Shown piece by piece: positions 1 to 5,734 of a stretch of 5,744 nucleotides of DNA. The position numbers and the translations under genes are program-made. The stretch spans positions 1-5,744 of the forward strand of contig JBOGED010000011.1 of the NCBI GenBank assembly GCA_050743625.1, written 5' to 3'. The stretch comes from JBOGED01 sp050743625 (GTDB lineage: Bacteria > Actinomycetota > Nitriliruptoria > Euzebyales > Egibacteraceae). Each line of letters starts with the position of its first letter. Within the stretch, counting starts at the first letter, position 1. Below the pieces are notes generated by a model that did not search any database, had not been told where the DNA came from, and worked only from the letters and a program-made list of their open reading frames with translations.

Positions 1-58
1 TCCGACTGCCGTTCGTGGCGTACCTCTTCCTAAACAGAGCCGCAAGCGAGCCCACGGA

Positions 59-64
59 TACATT
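59..64 (+). promoter_or_regulatory. Possible -10 element upstream of the phosphoesterase gene
   Basis: TACATT fits the TANNNT pattern of a sigma-70-type -10 hexamer and lies in the only A/T-rich patch (about 58-69) of an otherwise GC-rich upstream region, about 50 bp before the GTG start. I could not find a convincing -35 hexamer 16-18 bp further upstream. The assignment therefore rests on base composition and position only. Transcription might also enter from a gene to the left of the window. Confidence 0.25.
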
Positions 65-103
65 TATTTGCGGTCGGCTCGGCAAGCGGGAAACACAAGA
101 GGG

Positions 104-109
104 GGAGGA
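104..109 (+). promoter_or_regulatory. Shine-Dalgarno site of the phosphoesterase gene
   Basis: GGAGGA, inside a longer GGGGGAGGAA run at 101-110, is a near-perfect match to the anti-Shine-Dalgarno sequence. It lies about six bases before the GTG at 115. It decides the start in favour of that GTG over later in-frame ATG codons, the first of which is at residue 23. Confidence 0.8.
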
Positions 110-114
110 ACGCC

Positions 115-1875
115 GTGACAAAACGTCCACCGCGCCCGTCGTCGCTGAGGCCTGAGGAGCTCGGCTTCCGGCGGCAGCCGATGGTCCGCTGGTTCTCGCC
201 TGGCGAGGCGTCGCAGGCCGCGATCCGCGTGATCCTGTCAAAGATCTTTGGGGGCTACGCGGATAAGCGCGAGCTACAAGCTGCGCTCGAGAGCGCCGAG
301 CCGGGCTCCTACGCGGCGGAGGACGAGCTGTGGATCGACTTCGTCGCCGACCTGGGCGACGGTTTCGACTCGACGTACAGCGTCGCGTCGCTGCTGGCCC
401 GACCGACGCTCGAGGTCACCAGGAGCGCCCGATCGAGCGGCGATCACACGACCCTCGCGACTCAGCGTGGCCGCATCCTCGTGATGGGCGGTGACGAGGT
501 CTATCCGTCCGCCCGAGTCCAGGCCTACCAGGATCGGCTCGTCGGCCCCTACCGGGCGGCGCTGCCCTGGACGGATCCTCCTCATCCGCACCTCTACGCC
601 ATTCCCGGTAACCACGACTGGTACGACGGGCTCACGGCGTTCCTGCGGATCTTTTGCCAGCAGCGGTGGATCGGCGGATGGCTGACCAAACAGACGCGCA
701 GCTATTTCGCCCTCGAGCTGCCCTACCGATGGTGGCTGTGGGGGGTCGACATCCAGCTCGACACGTCGTTTGACGAGCCGCAACTGCGCTACTTCCGGCG
801 GGTCGCCGAGGAGCGCGTGCGGCCGGGAGACTCGATCATCTTGTGCTCCGCGAAGTCCAGTTGGGTCGACACGTGCCTCCACGACCCTGATGCCTATCAA
901 AGCCTGGACTACTTCGACCGCACGGTGATCCGCCCGTCGGGTGCGCGACTCCGGGTCGGATTGAGCGGGGACCGGCACCATTACTCGCATTACGTCGAGG
1001 TGGGAGGAGACCAGCACAAGATCACGGCAGGGGGTGGTGGGGCCTATCTCTCGGCAACGCATCACCTCCCCACCGACCTCGCGGTTCCCCCACCCACGTC
1101 GACCGACCTGGCCAAGTCCACGCCACCAGCCCGCTTTCGGCTCACGGCGATGTTCCCCAGCCGGCGGCGCTCGCAAGCGCTGCGGACCGGCATCTGGACC
1201 TTGCCGTTCAAGAACACGGGCCTGTGGCTGCTGTTCGCGATCCTGCAGCTCGGCTATTCATGGTCTATCTTCCCCGGGAGGCCTCGCGCGCTGCCCTTGG
1301 ATGCGGTGGCCCTTGAGATGATCAAGGGTCCCGTCGCCTTCGTGCTCAACACGACGCTGTTCGTCGGCCTCGTATTCTTCACCGGGGCGAGGTCACGGCC
1401 GAGGGCGCTCATCTTGGGTCTTGGGCATGCGGCCACGCATTTCATGCTGGCGGGCGCGTTGATCGCCGCCGTTGGTGGCTGGCTTGCCGCGCTCGATCTC
1501 GGGCTGCTGTTCCCGATCGTTCTCGCTGTCGTGGTCGGCGGTCCCGGCGCGTTGCTCAGCTGCTGGCTGTTCGCGCTGTACCTGTTAGTGGCGGACATGG
1601 CGGGGTGTAACACGAACGAGCTGTTCGTCGCCCAGCGCATCGAGGGCTTCAAGAACCTGCTCCGCATGCACCTCGACAAGGACGGCGTCCTCACCATCTA
1701 CCCCATCGGCCTGACACAGATCAGCCACAACTGGCGCCTGCGGGAAAGCGCGCGCCCCGACGAGTCGTGGCTCGAGCCTGACGGCCCGCCGCTTGCCCCC
1801 ATGTTGATCGAAGACCCGATCCGCCTCGACCGCGTTCAGTGGGCGGGTTCAGGAATTGGGATGCCGGTGACGTAG
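115..1875 (+). CDS. Membrane-associated calcineurin-like metallophosphoesterase
   Basis: This 586-residue protein has an N-terminal metallophosphoesterase domain joined to a membrane domain. Visible motifs are DFVADLGDGFD (residues 75-85, motif I region), GGDEVYP (125-131), GNHDWYDG (165-172, the Asn/His metal-ligand motif), the motif IV region SAKSSW (245-250) and GDRHHYSHY (285-293), followed by the glycine-rich TAGGGGAYL (304-312). Four hydrophobic stretches suggest membrane helices at about 369-385, 404-423, 431-456 and 461-493. A soluble tail follows, with EGFKNLLRMHLDKDG at 510-524. The family hydrolyses phosphoester bonds using a two-metal centre; the substrate here is unknown. No signal peptide is seen, so the catalytic part is probably cytosolic. 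From memory, this motif order, the helices and the tail match a family of large plant calcineurin-like proteins and bacterial relatives. Motif IV has no histidine, which could reduce activity or be normal for this branch. The gene starts with GTG behind a strong ribosome site, carries one rare TTA codon at 1585-1587, and overlaps the convergent acetyltransferase gene by 40 bp. Confidence 0.85.
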   Translation: MTKRPPRPSSLRPEELGFRRQPMVRWFSPGEASQAAIRVILSKIFGGYADKRELQAALESAEPGSYAAEDELWIDFVADLGDGFDSTYSVASLLARPTLEVTRSARSSGDHTTLATQRGRILVMGGDEVYPSARVQAYQDRLVGPYRAALPWTDPPHPHLYAIPGNHDWYDGLTAFLRIFCQQRWIGGWLTKQTRSYFALELPYRWWLWGVDIQLDTSFDEPQLRYFRRVAEERVRPGDSIILCSAKSSWVDTCLHDPDAYQSLDYFDRTVIRPSGARLRVGLSGDRHHYSHYVEVGGDQHKITAGGGGAYLSATHHLPTDLAVPPPTSTDLAKSTPPARFRLTAMFPSRRRSQALRTGIWTLPFKNTGLWLLFAILQLGYSWSIFPGRPRALPLDAVALEMIKGPVAFVLNTTLFVGLVFFTGARSRPRALILGLGHAATHFMLAGALIAAVGGWLAALDLGLLFPIVLAVVVGGPGALLSCWLFALYLLVADMAGCNTNELFVAQRIEGFKNLLRMHLDKDGVLTIYPIGLTQISHNWRLRESARPDESWLEPDGPPLAPMLIEDPIRLDRVQWAGSGIGMPVT

Positions 1876-2597
1876 AGGACGTCGGTGCGGGATCGAGCGA
1901 ACCCGAGCTTAGAGGCCACCCGCTCGCTCGCCACGTTGTCCGGCGAGGTCGTCCAGCTCGGTTGACGCCCGCGCCTCTGAATATCCCGGCACAGCCCGCC
2001 AGCGCAGGCGACGCTCAACCCCTGGCCGCGGAACCCAGCCTCGGTCACCACACCAATGTCCTCGTATGCCGATCCGACGAAGAACGTACATGCGATGGAG
2101 GCGAGCCGGCCGCCCACGAAGGCTCCCCAGGCATAGCCGCTCGCCGCGAGCGCCGAGGGACTACCCCACGTCTTATAGATCCACGCGACGTCGGGACTCA
2201 GACCCCACACGTGGTACGCGTCTGCGGGTTGGAGCGGCCGCGCGGCTGTGCCGGCCGCCGAGGCGGCGCGAGGCGGTCCGTCCAGTCGCAGGATCACGCG
2301 GTCCCAGACCTGGAGGTCCGGGAAGGCCCTGCGCAGTAACGGTGCGAACGATTCGGGCGCCTCGACAAGACCCACCACCCCGTCGTGTAGGTCGGTCGGC
2401 GCCAGCGCCTCAGGGTCACCCACCAAGGAGTAGTTCCCGGCGGTCTCCACGAGGAGGGCTCGCGGATCCGGCCACCGGTCGGCGAAGCATGCTCCGTTGC
2501 CGGTGTTGACCACGTGCAAGCCGACAAGAGGACCCGGCCGATCCGGCAGGAACCAGTCTCGCAGCACGGCAACTTCCGACGGGGCAAGAAGCTTCAT
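1836..2597 (-). CDS. GNAT family N-acetyltransferase
   Basis: This 253-residue protein is likely to transfer an acetyl group from acetyl-CoA to an amine; the substrate is unknown and it should act in the cytosol. The GNAT fold is in the C-terminal half. The acetyl-CoA loop (motif A) is VVTEAGFRGQGLS at residues 183-195, with the core GFRGQG in the Q/R-x-x-G-x-G/A pattern. Motif B follows as WTTSPDNVASERVASKLGF (215-233), with the usual Asn..Ala-Ser..Ala..Leu-Gly-Phe spacing. The N-terminal half (about 1-105), with NTGNGACFAD and a following ALLVETAGNYSLVGD, resembles the two-lobed GNAT_acetyltran/FR47-like group rather than a single-domain enzyme. I chose the ATG at 2597. The frame stays open upstream to a TTG at 2726, but that extension is low-complexity, would fill the divergent intergenic region and has no good start. 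The ribosome site is weak: a GGGGG run sits about 14 bases before the ATG. The last 40 bp overlap the phosphoesterase gene tail to tail. Confidence 0.82.
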   Translation of the reverse strand: MKLLAPSEVAVLRDWFLPDRPGPLVGLHVVNTGNGACFADRWPDPRALLVETAGNYSLVGDPEALAPTDLHDGVVGLVEAPESFAPLLRRAFPDLQVWDRVILRLDGPPRAASAAGTAARPLQPADAYHVWGLSPDVAWIYKTWGSPSALAASGYAWGAFVGGRLASIACTFFVGSAYEDIGVVTEAGFRGQGLSVACAGGLCRDIQRRGRQPSWTTSPDNVASERVASKLGFARSRTDVLYVTGIPIPEPAH

Positions 2598-2625
2598 CGC
2601 CGCAAACGCTACCCCCAGGCTTCGC

Positions 2626-2646
2626 GCGGGAGCGGTGCCCGCTTTT
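2626..2646. repeat. Small GC hairpin followed by four T residues
   Basis: GCGGG (2626-2630) and CCCGC (2638-2642) form a 5-bp stem with a 7-base loop, followed on the plus strand by TTTT at 2643-2646. It looks like a weak intrinsic terminator for plus-strand transcription arriving before the gene at 2750. On the minus strand it would fall in the 5' leader of the acetyltransferase transcript. The stem and T-tract are short, and such stems arise easily in GC-rich DNA. Confidence 0.25.
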
Positions 2647-2671
2647 CCCACTGGGATGCCGGCAACGAAAG

Positions 2672-2689
2672 ACGGTACGGCGGTGCCGT
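2672..2689. repeat. Imperfect inverted repeat, candidate operator
   Basis: The arms ACGGTAC (2672-2678) and GTGCCGT (2683-2689) are inverted copies with one mismatch, around a 4-base centre. The site lies in the 152-bp divergent region between the acetyltransferase and the unknown plus-strand gene. Its right end touches a -35-like hexamer (GTGACA, 2688-2693) for the latter. This position suits a repressor site able to act on either gene. No regulator gene is in the window, so the binding protein is unknown. As RNA it could fold into a 7-bp hairpin with one G-U pair. Confidence 0.4.
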
Positions 2690-2717
2690 GACATGCTTGG
2701 CGGGGACATCGTAGGTA
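2688..2717 (+). promoter_or_regulatory. Possible promoter of the small unknown gene
   Basis: GTGACA at 2688-2693 matches five of six bases of the TTGACA -35 consensus. TAGGTA at 2712-2717, 18 bp downstream, partly resembles the TAG-rich -10 hexamers common in actinobacteria but lacks the final T. Transcription would begin near 2724, about 25 bases before the ATG at 2750. The weak -10 match keeps this tentative. Confidence 0.35.
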
Positions 2718-2749
2718 AGGCAGCAAGGCGAGAACGAAAGGGCCATCCG

Positions 2750-3370
2750 ATGGCCGAGCGGGGCACGTATCGGTCGGGTCGGTACCAGCGGCGCCGCGGT
2801 GGGACCGGGGGTCACACGTTGACCGCGCAGTTGGACCGGCTTCTCACATTGGTCTCAGAGCGTCGCCGGCTTGAAGCGATCGAGCGGCCGTTGCGCACAC
2901 GGGTGGCGGCCGAGATGACCGCACGTCACCAGCACGGAGGAGCCGATCAGTTCCGCCGGCCCGGTGGGCTCATCAGTCTCGTCGTCCCGCGGCCAACCTG
3001 GGATATCTTCGACCAGCAGGCGTTCACGGATTGGCTCGTCGCGAACGGGCACAGCGCGCTGGTCACCGAACGCGTCGTCGTCACCGACCATGCCTGTTTG
3101 ATCGCGCTTGTGCGCGCCCCCGGCCGGTCTGGACGCGTGTCCCAACGCAAGCTCGCCGGGTGCGTGGCCGTGCGAGTCGAGGCGGACGCCAATGCCCCAG
3201 AGCACCTCGACGTCAAGATGGGCGACGATGGCGGATTGCTCACCATGGACGGCGAGACTATCCCCGGTGTCCGCGCGACCATCCGGGAACCCTGGGTCCA
3301 GGTCTGCGCCGCCGCGAGCAGCGAGCGCATGGACGTCGTCGCAGGCGGAGGCGCTCCCGGCGACCCCTGA
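2750..3370 (+). CDS. Unrecognised protein, possibly phage-derived
   Basis: This 206-residue protein is of unknown function. The N-terminus (1-21) is rich in Arg and Gly. Residues about 24-60 are charged and probably helical, possibly a short coiled coil. The middle, about 72-122, contains the segment LISLVVPRPTWDIFDQQAF and then a Trp-containing DWLVANGHSALV. The C-terminal part has GGLLTMDGETIPGV (161-174) followed by WVQV (182-185). The order 'proline-rich strand, D..AF..W, H/P..V.....V, then GE.IPGV and an aromatic strand' recalls small uncharacterised proteins from actinobacterial phages and prophages. That is pattern memory, not an alignment. No membrane segment, signal peptide or catalytic motif is seen. 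Third codon positions are as GC-rich as in the neighbours, supporting a real, host-adapted gene. I chose the ATG at 2750, with a GAAAGGG-like site about seven bases upstream, over an in-frame ATG at 2693 that lacks one. It is divergent from the acetyltransferase and stops 2 bp before the end of the MOSC gene. Confidence 0.65.
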   Translation: MAERGTYRSGRYQRRRGGTGGHTLTAQLDRLLTLVSERRRLEAIERPLRTRVAAEMTARHQHGGADQFRRPGGLISLVVPRPTWDIFDQQAFTDWLVANGHSALVTERVVVTDHACLIALVRAPGRSGRVSQRKLAGCVAVRVEADANAPEHLDVKMGDDGGLLTMDGETIPGVRATIREPWVQVCAAASSERMDVVAGGGAPGDP

Positions 3371-3372
3371 CC

Positions 3373-4002
3373 TTACGCCTTCAGGCGCTGGCGGGCCCAG
3401 TCACGGACGCTCGTTGGCAGGTCGGGGACGTCGAGCATCCAGGCGGCGAGCGGGAGCTGGCCGGTCATGACCTTGAAGGTGTCACCGATGGTGAGCTCGT
3501 GTGTGGGGCGGTCGACGACCTCGATCCGGTCGCCGGCGCCGATCTCGCTCGGCTCCAGGACGCGGAGGTAGGTGCCTGGCCTTGCGGCGTGAGTGAATCG
3601 CCGCACCCATGCGCGCTCGCCGAGTAAGGCCTGGAAGGTGCGGCAGGGGATCCGTGGGGAGGCGACCTCGAGCAGCGCGGAGCCGACCCGCCAGCGCTCG
3701 CCGAGCACCGCCCCCGTGACCTCGACGCCATAGGTAGTCAGGTTCTCGCCGAACTGGCCGTCGCGAAGATCCCGGTCCAGCTGGTCCCCCCACCAGTCGA
3801 GGTCCTCACGCGCGTACGCGTAGACCGCCTGGTCAACCCCACCGTGGACGGTGCGGTCGGCCTGCTCGTCGCCGGCGACACCGAGCTCGTCGAGCGCGAC
3901 GCGCCCAGTAACGGGGCGTTTGTCGATCGCGCTACGGTCTAGACGGGAGGCTCCCTCGAACGGTACGACCCGACCAACGTTCACAGAAACGACGTGTGCC
4001 AT
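3373..4002 (-). CDS. MOSC domain-containing protein, YiiM-like
   Basis: This 209-residue protein has one MOSC (molybdenum cofactor sulfurase C-terminal) domain. Diagnostic features are GDEQADRTVHGGVDQAVYAY (44-63), FGENLTTYGV (84-93) and SPRIPC (115-120), whose C120 is the conserved MOSC cysteine expected to bind sulfur or the molybdenum cofactor. The layout matches E. coli YiiM, a stand-alone MOSC protein tied to resistance against N-hydroxylated base analogues such as 6-N-hydroxylaminopurine. The reductase partner and true substrate here are unknown. The C-terminus after about 165 (HELTIGDTFKVM) forms the helical tail also seen in YiiM. Two starts compete: ATG at 4002 and GTG at 4011. I chose the ATG because GGGTGG at 4008-4013 lies five bases before it, whereas the GTG overlaps that site. 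The gene begins 10 bp after the ABC-F stop on the same strand, so the two are probably co-transcribed and perhaps translationally coupled. Confidence 0.85.
   Translation of the reverse strand: MAHVVSVNVGRVVPFEGASRLDRSAIDKRPVTGRVALDELGVAGDEQADRTVHGGVDQAVYAYAREDLDWWGDQLDRDLRDGQFGENLTTYGVEVTGAVLGERWRVGSALLEVASPRIPCRTFQALLGERAWVRRFTHAARPGTYLRVLEPSEIGAGDRIEVVDRPTHELTIGDTFKVMTGQLPLAAWMLDVPDLPTSVRDWARQRLKA
3376..3387. repeat. Short hairpin at the convergent gene junction
   Basis: CGCC and GGCG flank a TTCA loop, so the sequence can fold in RNA from either strand. It lies inside the last codons of the MOSC gene and just past the stop of the plus-strand gene at 3370. Because only 2 bp separate the two convergent genes, any intrinsic terminator must sit in coding sequence, and this is the best local candidate. 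It has no T-tract on either side, so it may be only a chance stem. Confidence 0.2.
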
Positions 4003-4007
4003 GGCAA

Positions 4008-4013
4008 CCACCC
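4008..4013 (-). promoter_or_regulatory. Shine-Dalgarno site deciding the MOSC start
   Basis: Read on the minus strand this is GGGTGG, five bases before the ATG at 4002. It overlaps the last base of the ABC-F stop codon (4013-4015), so ribosomes ending ABC-F translation would be released beside it. Translational coupling of the two genes follows as an inference. Confidence 0.55.
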
Positions 4014-5638
4014 TACGCCGGGCGGATCAGGCGGCCGTCGGCGAGCTCGGCGCGCCGGGTGATCGCGATCCGGTCGAGGAACTCGCGGTCGTGCGATACG
4101 ACCAGGAGCGTCCCGTCGTACGCGCCAAGCGCTTGCTCCAGCTCTTCTTGGGCCTCGAGATCGAGATGGTTCGTGGGTTCGTCGAGGACGAGGAAGTTGG
4201 CGCCCCGCGCCATCAGGATGGCGAGGCCGAGGCGGCAACGCTCCCCTGGCGAGTACCCATCGACCGGCCGTAGGACATGCTCCGCGCCAAGGTCGAACTT
4301 GGCGAGCAGGCGACGGGCCTCGGCGGGAGAGGTCTGCACGTGACGCTGGAACGTCGCTAACCCGGTGGCGGCACCGGCCAGGTCGGTCCCGCTCTGGCGC
4401 AACAGGCCGACCTGGACCCGGTGGCCGAGCCGCACCGTGCCCTCATCGGGGGTGACGGCGCCGGTCAGTAGCGAGATCAGGACGCTCTTGCCGGCCCCGT
4501 TGTGACCGTGCAAGGCCAGCCGGTCCTGCCAGTGCAGCGCCAGTGATACCGGACCGAGCGTGAAGTCGCCGTACGTCTTCGTCACCTGGTCGAGGTCGGC
4601 GACGAGGTCGCCGCTGCGTGAGGTCCGTGACAGATCGAGCCGCAGCTCCCATCCCGTGCGTGGCTCCTCGACGGGATCGAGCCGGGCGAGGCGGTGTTCC
4701 AGCTCGTGCATGACGTTGCCGGCCTTGACCTGGTTACGCTGCACGAAGAAGTGGCTGGCGAACTTGTCGTTGTCCCGCGGCGGGCGCCTGTCCTTGGACT
4801 TCGACGCCTTGTCACGCTGAACTCGAATGCCGGTTTTCAGCCGCTTCACCTCGGCGAGATAGGCCGCGTAGCGGGCCGACTGGGCGGCGCGATGTTGCTC
4901 ACGGACCTGCCGGTACTCCGCGAAGGAGACACCGAACGTGGCGGCCGTGTGGGCGTGCTCGTCGATCTCGATCACGTCCGTCGCGGTCTGGTCGAGGAAC
5001 GCGCGATCATGCGAGACCACGACGAACGTCGCATCCGTGCCAGCGACGAACTCGGCGAGCAGGTCGAGCGCCCGCAGGTCGAGGTTGTTCGTCGGCTCGT
5101 CCAGCAGGTACAGCTGGTAGCGCGAGGCGAGAATCCCCGCCAACCCGACCCGTACCTGCTGGCCGCCGGACAGCTCGGCCACCGGGCGGCCGAGTAGCGA
5201 CGGGGAGACGTCGAGCGCGGCGAGAGCGCGGTCGATCCGCCCAGGCAGCTCGTACCCGCCGAGCGCAACGTAGCGATCGGTGGCGGCGACGTAGGCGTCC
5301 GCGGCTCTGGCGTCCCCGCTCGCGAGCGCGTCCTCGAGCTCGCGCAGGCGCCGTTCGAGCGCCAGGACGCCCGACCGCTGCTTCAAGTAGGCCTCAACGG
5401 TCTGCGCGCCCTCGGGCAGGTAGTCCTGGGGGACGTAGGCGATCGCCACATCCGGCGCCGTGTCGATCCTACCGGAGTCGGGGATGAGCAACCCACCCGC
5501 CAACCGGAGCAGGGTCGACTTGCCCGACCCGTTGACGCCGACGACCGCGGTGCGGCTGCGCTCGGCGACGGACAGGGTGACATCGGACAGCACGACACGG
5601 TCGCCGAACGACTTGGTGACATGTGAGAACGTGAGCAC
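4013..5638 (-). CDS. ABC-F subfamily ATPase, possible ribosomal protection protein
   Basis: This 541-residue protein has two ABC ATPase domains and no membrane segment, as in the ABC-F family that binds the ribosomal E site and acts on translation. In domain 1, Walker A is GVNGSGKST (34-42), the Q-loop PQDY (70-73), the signature LSGGQ (156-160), Walker B LYLLDEPT (176-183) and the switch His VSHD (208-211). In domain 2, Walker A is GHNGAGKS (378-385), the signature SPGER (463-467), Walker B FLVLDEPT (482-489) and VSHD (514-517). Both catalytic glutamates are present. The linker (about 240-345) is helical, with a strongly basic stretch at 265-301, the part that reaches toward the P-site tRNA in this family. 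The second signature is SPGER instead of SGGE. That form, with the basic linker tip, resembles actinobacterial ABC-F resistance proteins such as the TlrC/OleB type, but housekeeping roles are not excluded. The GTG start at 5638 has GAGG at 5645-5648, six bases upstream. The gene heads a likely operon with the MOSC gene, and its leader may be regulated. Confidence 0.88.
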   Translation of the reverse strand: MLTFSHVTKSFGDRVVLSDVTLSVAERSRTAVVGVNGSGKSTLLRLAGGLLIPDSGRIDTAPDVAIAYVPQDYLPEGAQTVEAYLKQRSGVLALERRLRELEDALASGDARAADAYVAATDRYVALGGYELPGRIDRALAALDVSPSLLGRPVAELSGGQQVRVGLAGILASRYQLYLLDEPTNNLDLRALDLLAEFVAGTDATFVVVSHDRAFLDQTATDVIEIDEHAHTAATFGVSFAEYRQVREQHRAAQSARYAAYLAEVKRLKTGIRVQRDKASKSKDRRPPRDNDKFASHFFVQRNQVKAGNVMHELEHRLARLDPVEEPRTGWELRLDLSRTSRSGDLVADLDQVTKTYGDFTLGPVSLALHWQDRLALHGHNGAGKSVLISLLTGAVTPDEGTVRLGHRVQVGLLRQSGTDLAGAATGLATFQRHVQTSPAEARRLLAKFDLGAEHVLRPVDGYSPGERCRLGLAILMARGANFLVLDEPTNHLDLEAQEELEQALGAYDGTLLVVSHDREFLDRIAITRRAELADGRLIRPA

Positions 5639-5640
5639 GA

Positions 5641-5690
5641 CTGACCTCGAGCGCGAGAGGGAGAGAGGCGAGGGCGCGTCTAAAGGTCAG
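5641..5690 (-). promoter_or_regulatory. Leader inverted repeat covering the ABC-F Shine-Dalgarno
   Basis: In the minus-strand transcript, CTGACCT (5684-5690) can pair with AGGTCAG (5641-5647), a perfect 7-bp inverted repeat with a 36-base loop. The right arm includes three bases of the ABC-F ribosome site GAGG (5645-5648), so pairing would hide it. The loop is pyrimidine-rich, with several CCTC segments that could pair with GAGG instead. A mini reading frame (5687-5698) ends inside the left arm. This could be translational attenuation, but a 7-bp repeat can arise by chance and folding was not computed. Confidence 0.35.
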
Positions 5691-5698
5691 GAGAGCAT
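5687..5698 (-). other. Three-codon mini reading frame in the ABC-F leader
   Basis: ATG-CTC-TCC-TGA on the minus strand would encode Met-Leu-Ser about 50 bases before the ABC-F start. Its stop codon and last sense codon overlap the left arm of the leader inverted repeat, so a ribosome parked here would free the ABC-F ribosome site. An in-frame GTG two codons earlier could extend it to six residues. No clear Shine-Dalgarno precedes either start, so translation is unproven. Confidence 0.2.
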
Positions 5699-5734
5699 GG
5701 ACGCCACGATAGCGCGTTGTGTGGAGGATCCGCG

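Noticed and set aside
1..152. Possible 3' end of an upstream gene: frame 1 stops at 31-33, frame 2 at 116-118, frame 3 at 150-152
   Set aside because: Frame 3 begins with a plausible hydrophobic stretch, but the pieces are too short to show coding, and two of them would run through the A/T-rich patch and the strong ribosome site of the phosphoesterase gene.
274..1176. 300-codon open frame on the minus strand opposite the phosphoesterase
   Set aside because: It lies wholly antisense to a gene with clear motifs, its product is Arg/Gly/Pro-rich without recognisable domains, and long antisense frames are expected in GC-rich DNA.
1857..2661. 11-bp direct repeat TGGGATGCCGG at about 1857 and 2651, which encodes similar short peptides in the acetyltransferase frame
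   Set aside because: Several 11-bp matches are expected by chance in a window of this size, and similarity does not extend beyond the repeat, so it does not show a duplicated gene end.
2598..2726. N-terminal extension of the acetyltransferase to a TTG at 2726
   Set aside because: The extension has no ribosome site, does not resemble GNAT sequence and would occupy the divergent promoter region; the ATG at 2597 fits the family better.
2598..2749. Small RNA or riboswitch in the divergent intergenic region
   Set aside because: Only short stems are present, and no known riboswitch core or RNA family signature could be recognised.
3031..3627. 198-codon plus-strand frame spanning the end of the unknown gene and part of the MOSC gene
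   Set aside because: The translation is extremely Arg-rich and typical of an out-of-frame reading; it overlaps two better-supported genes.
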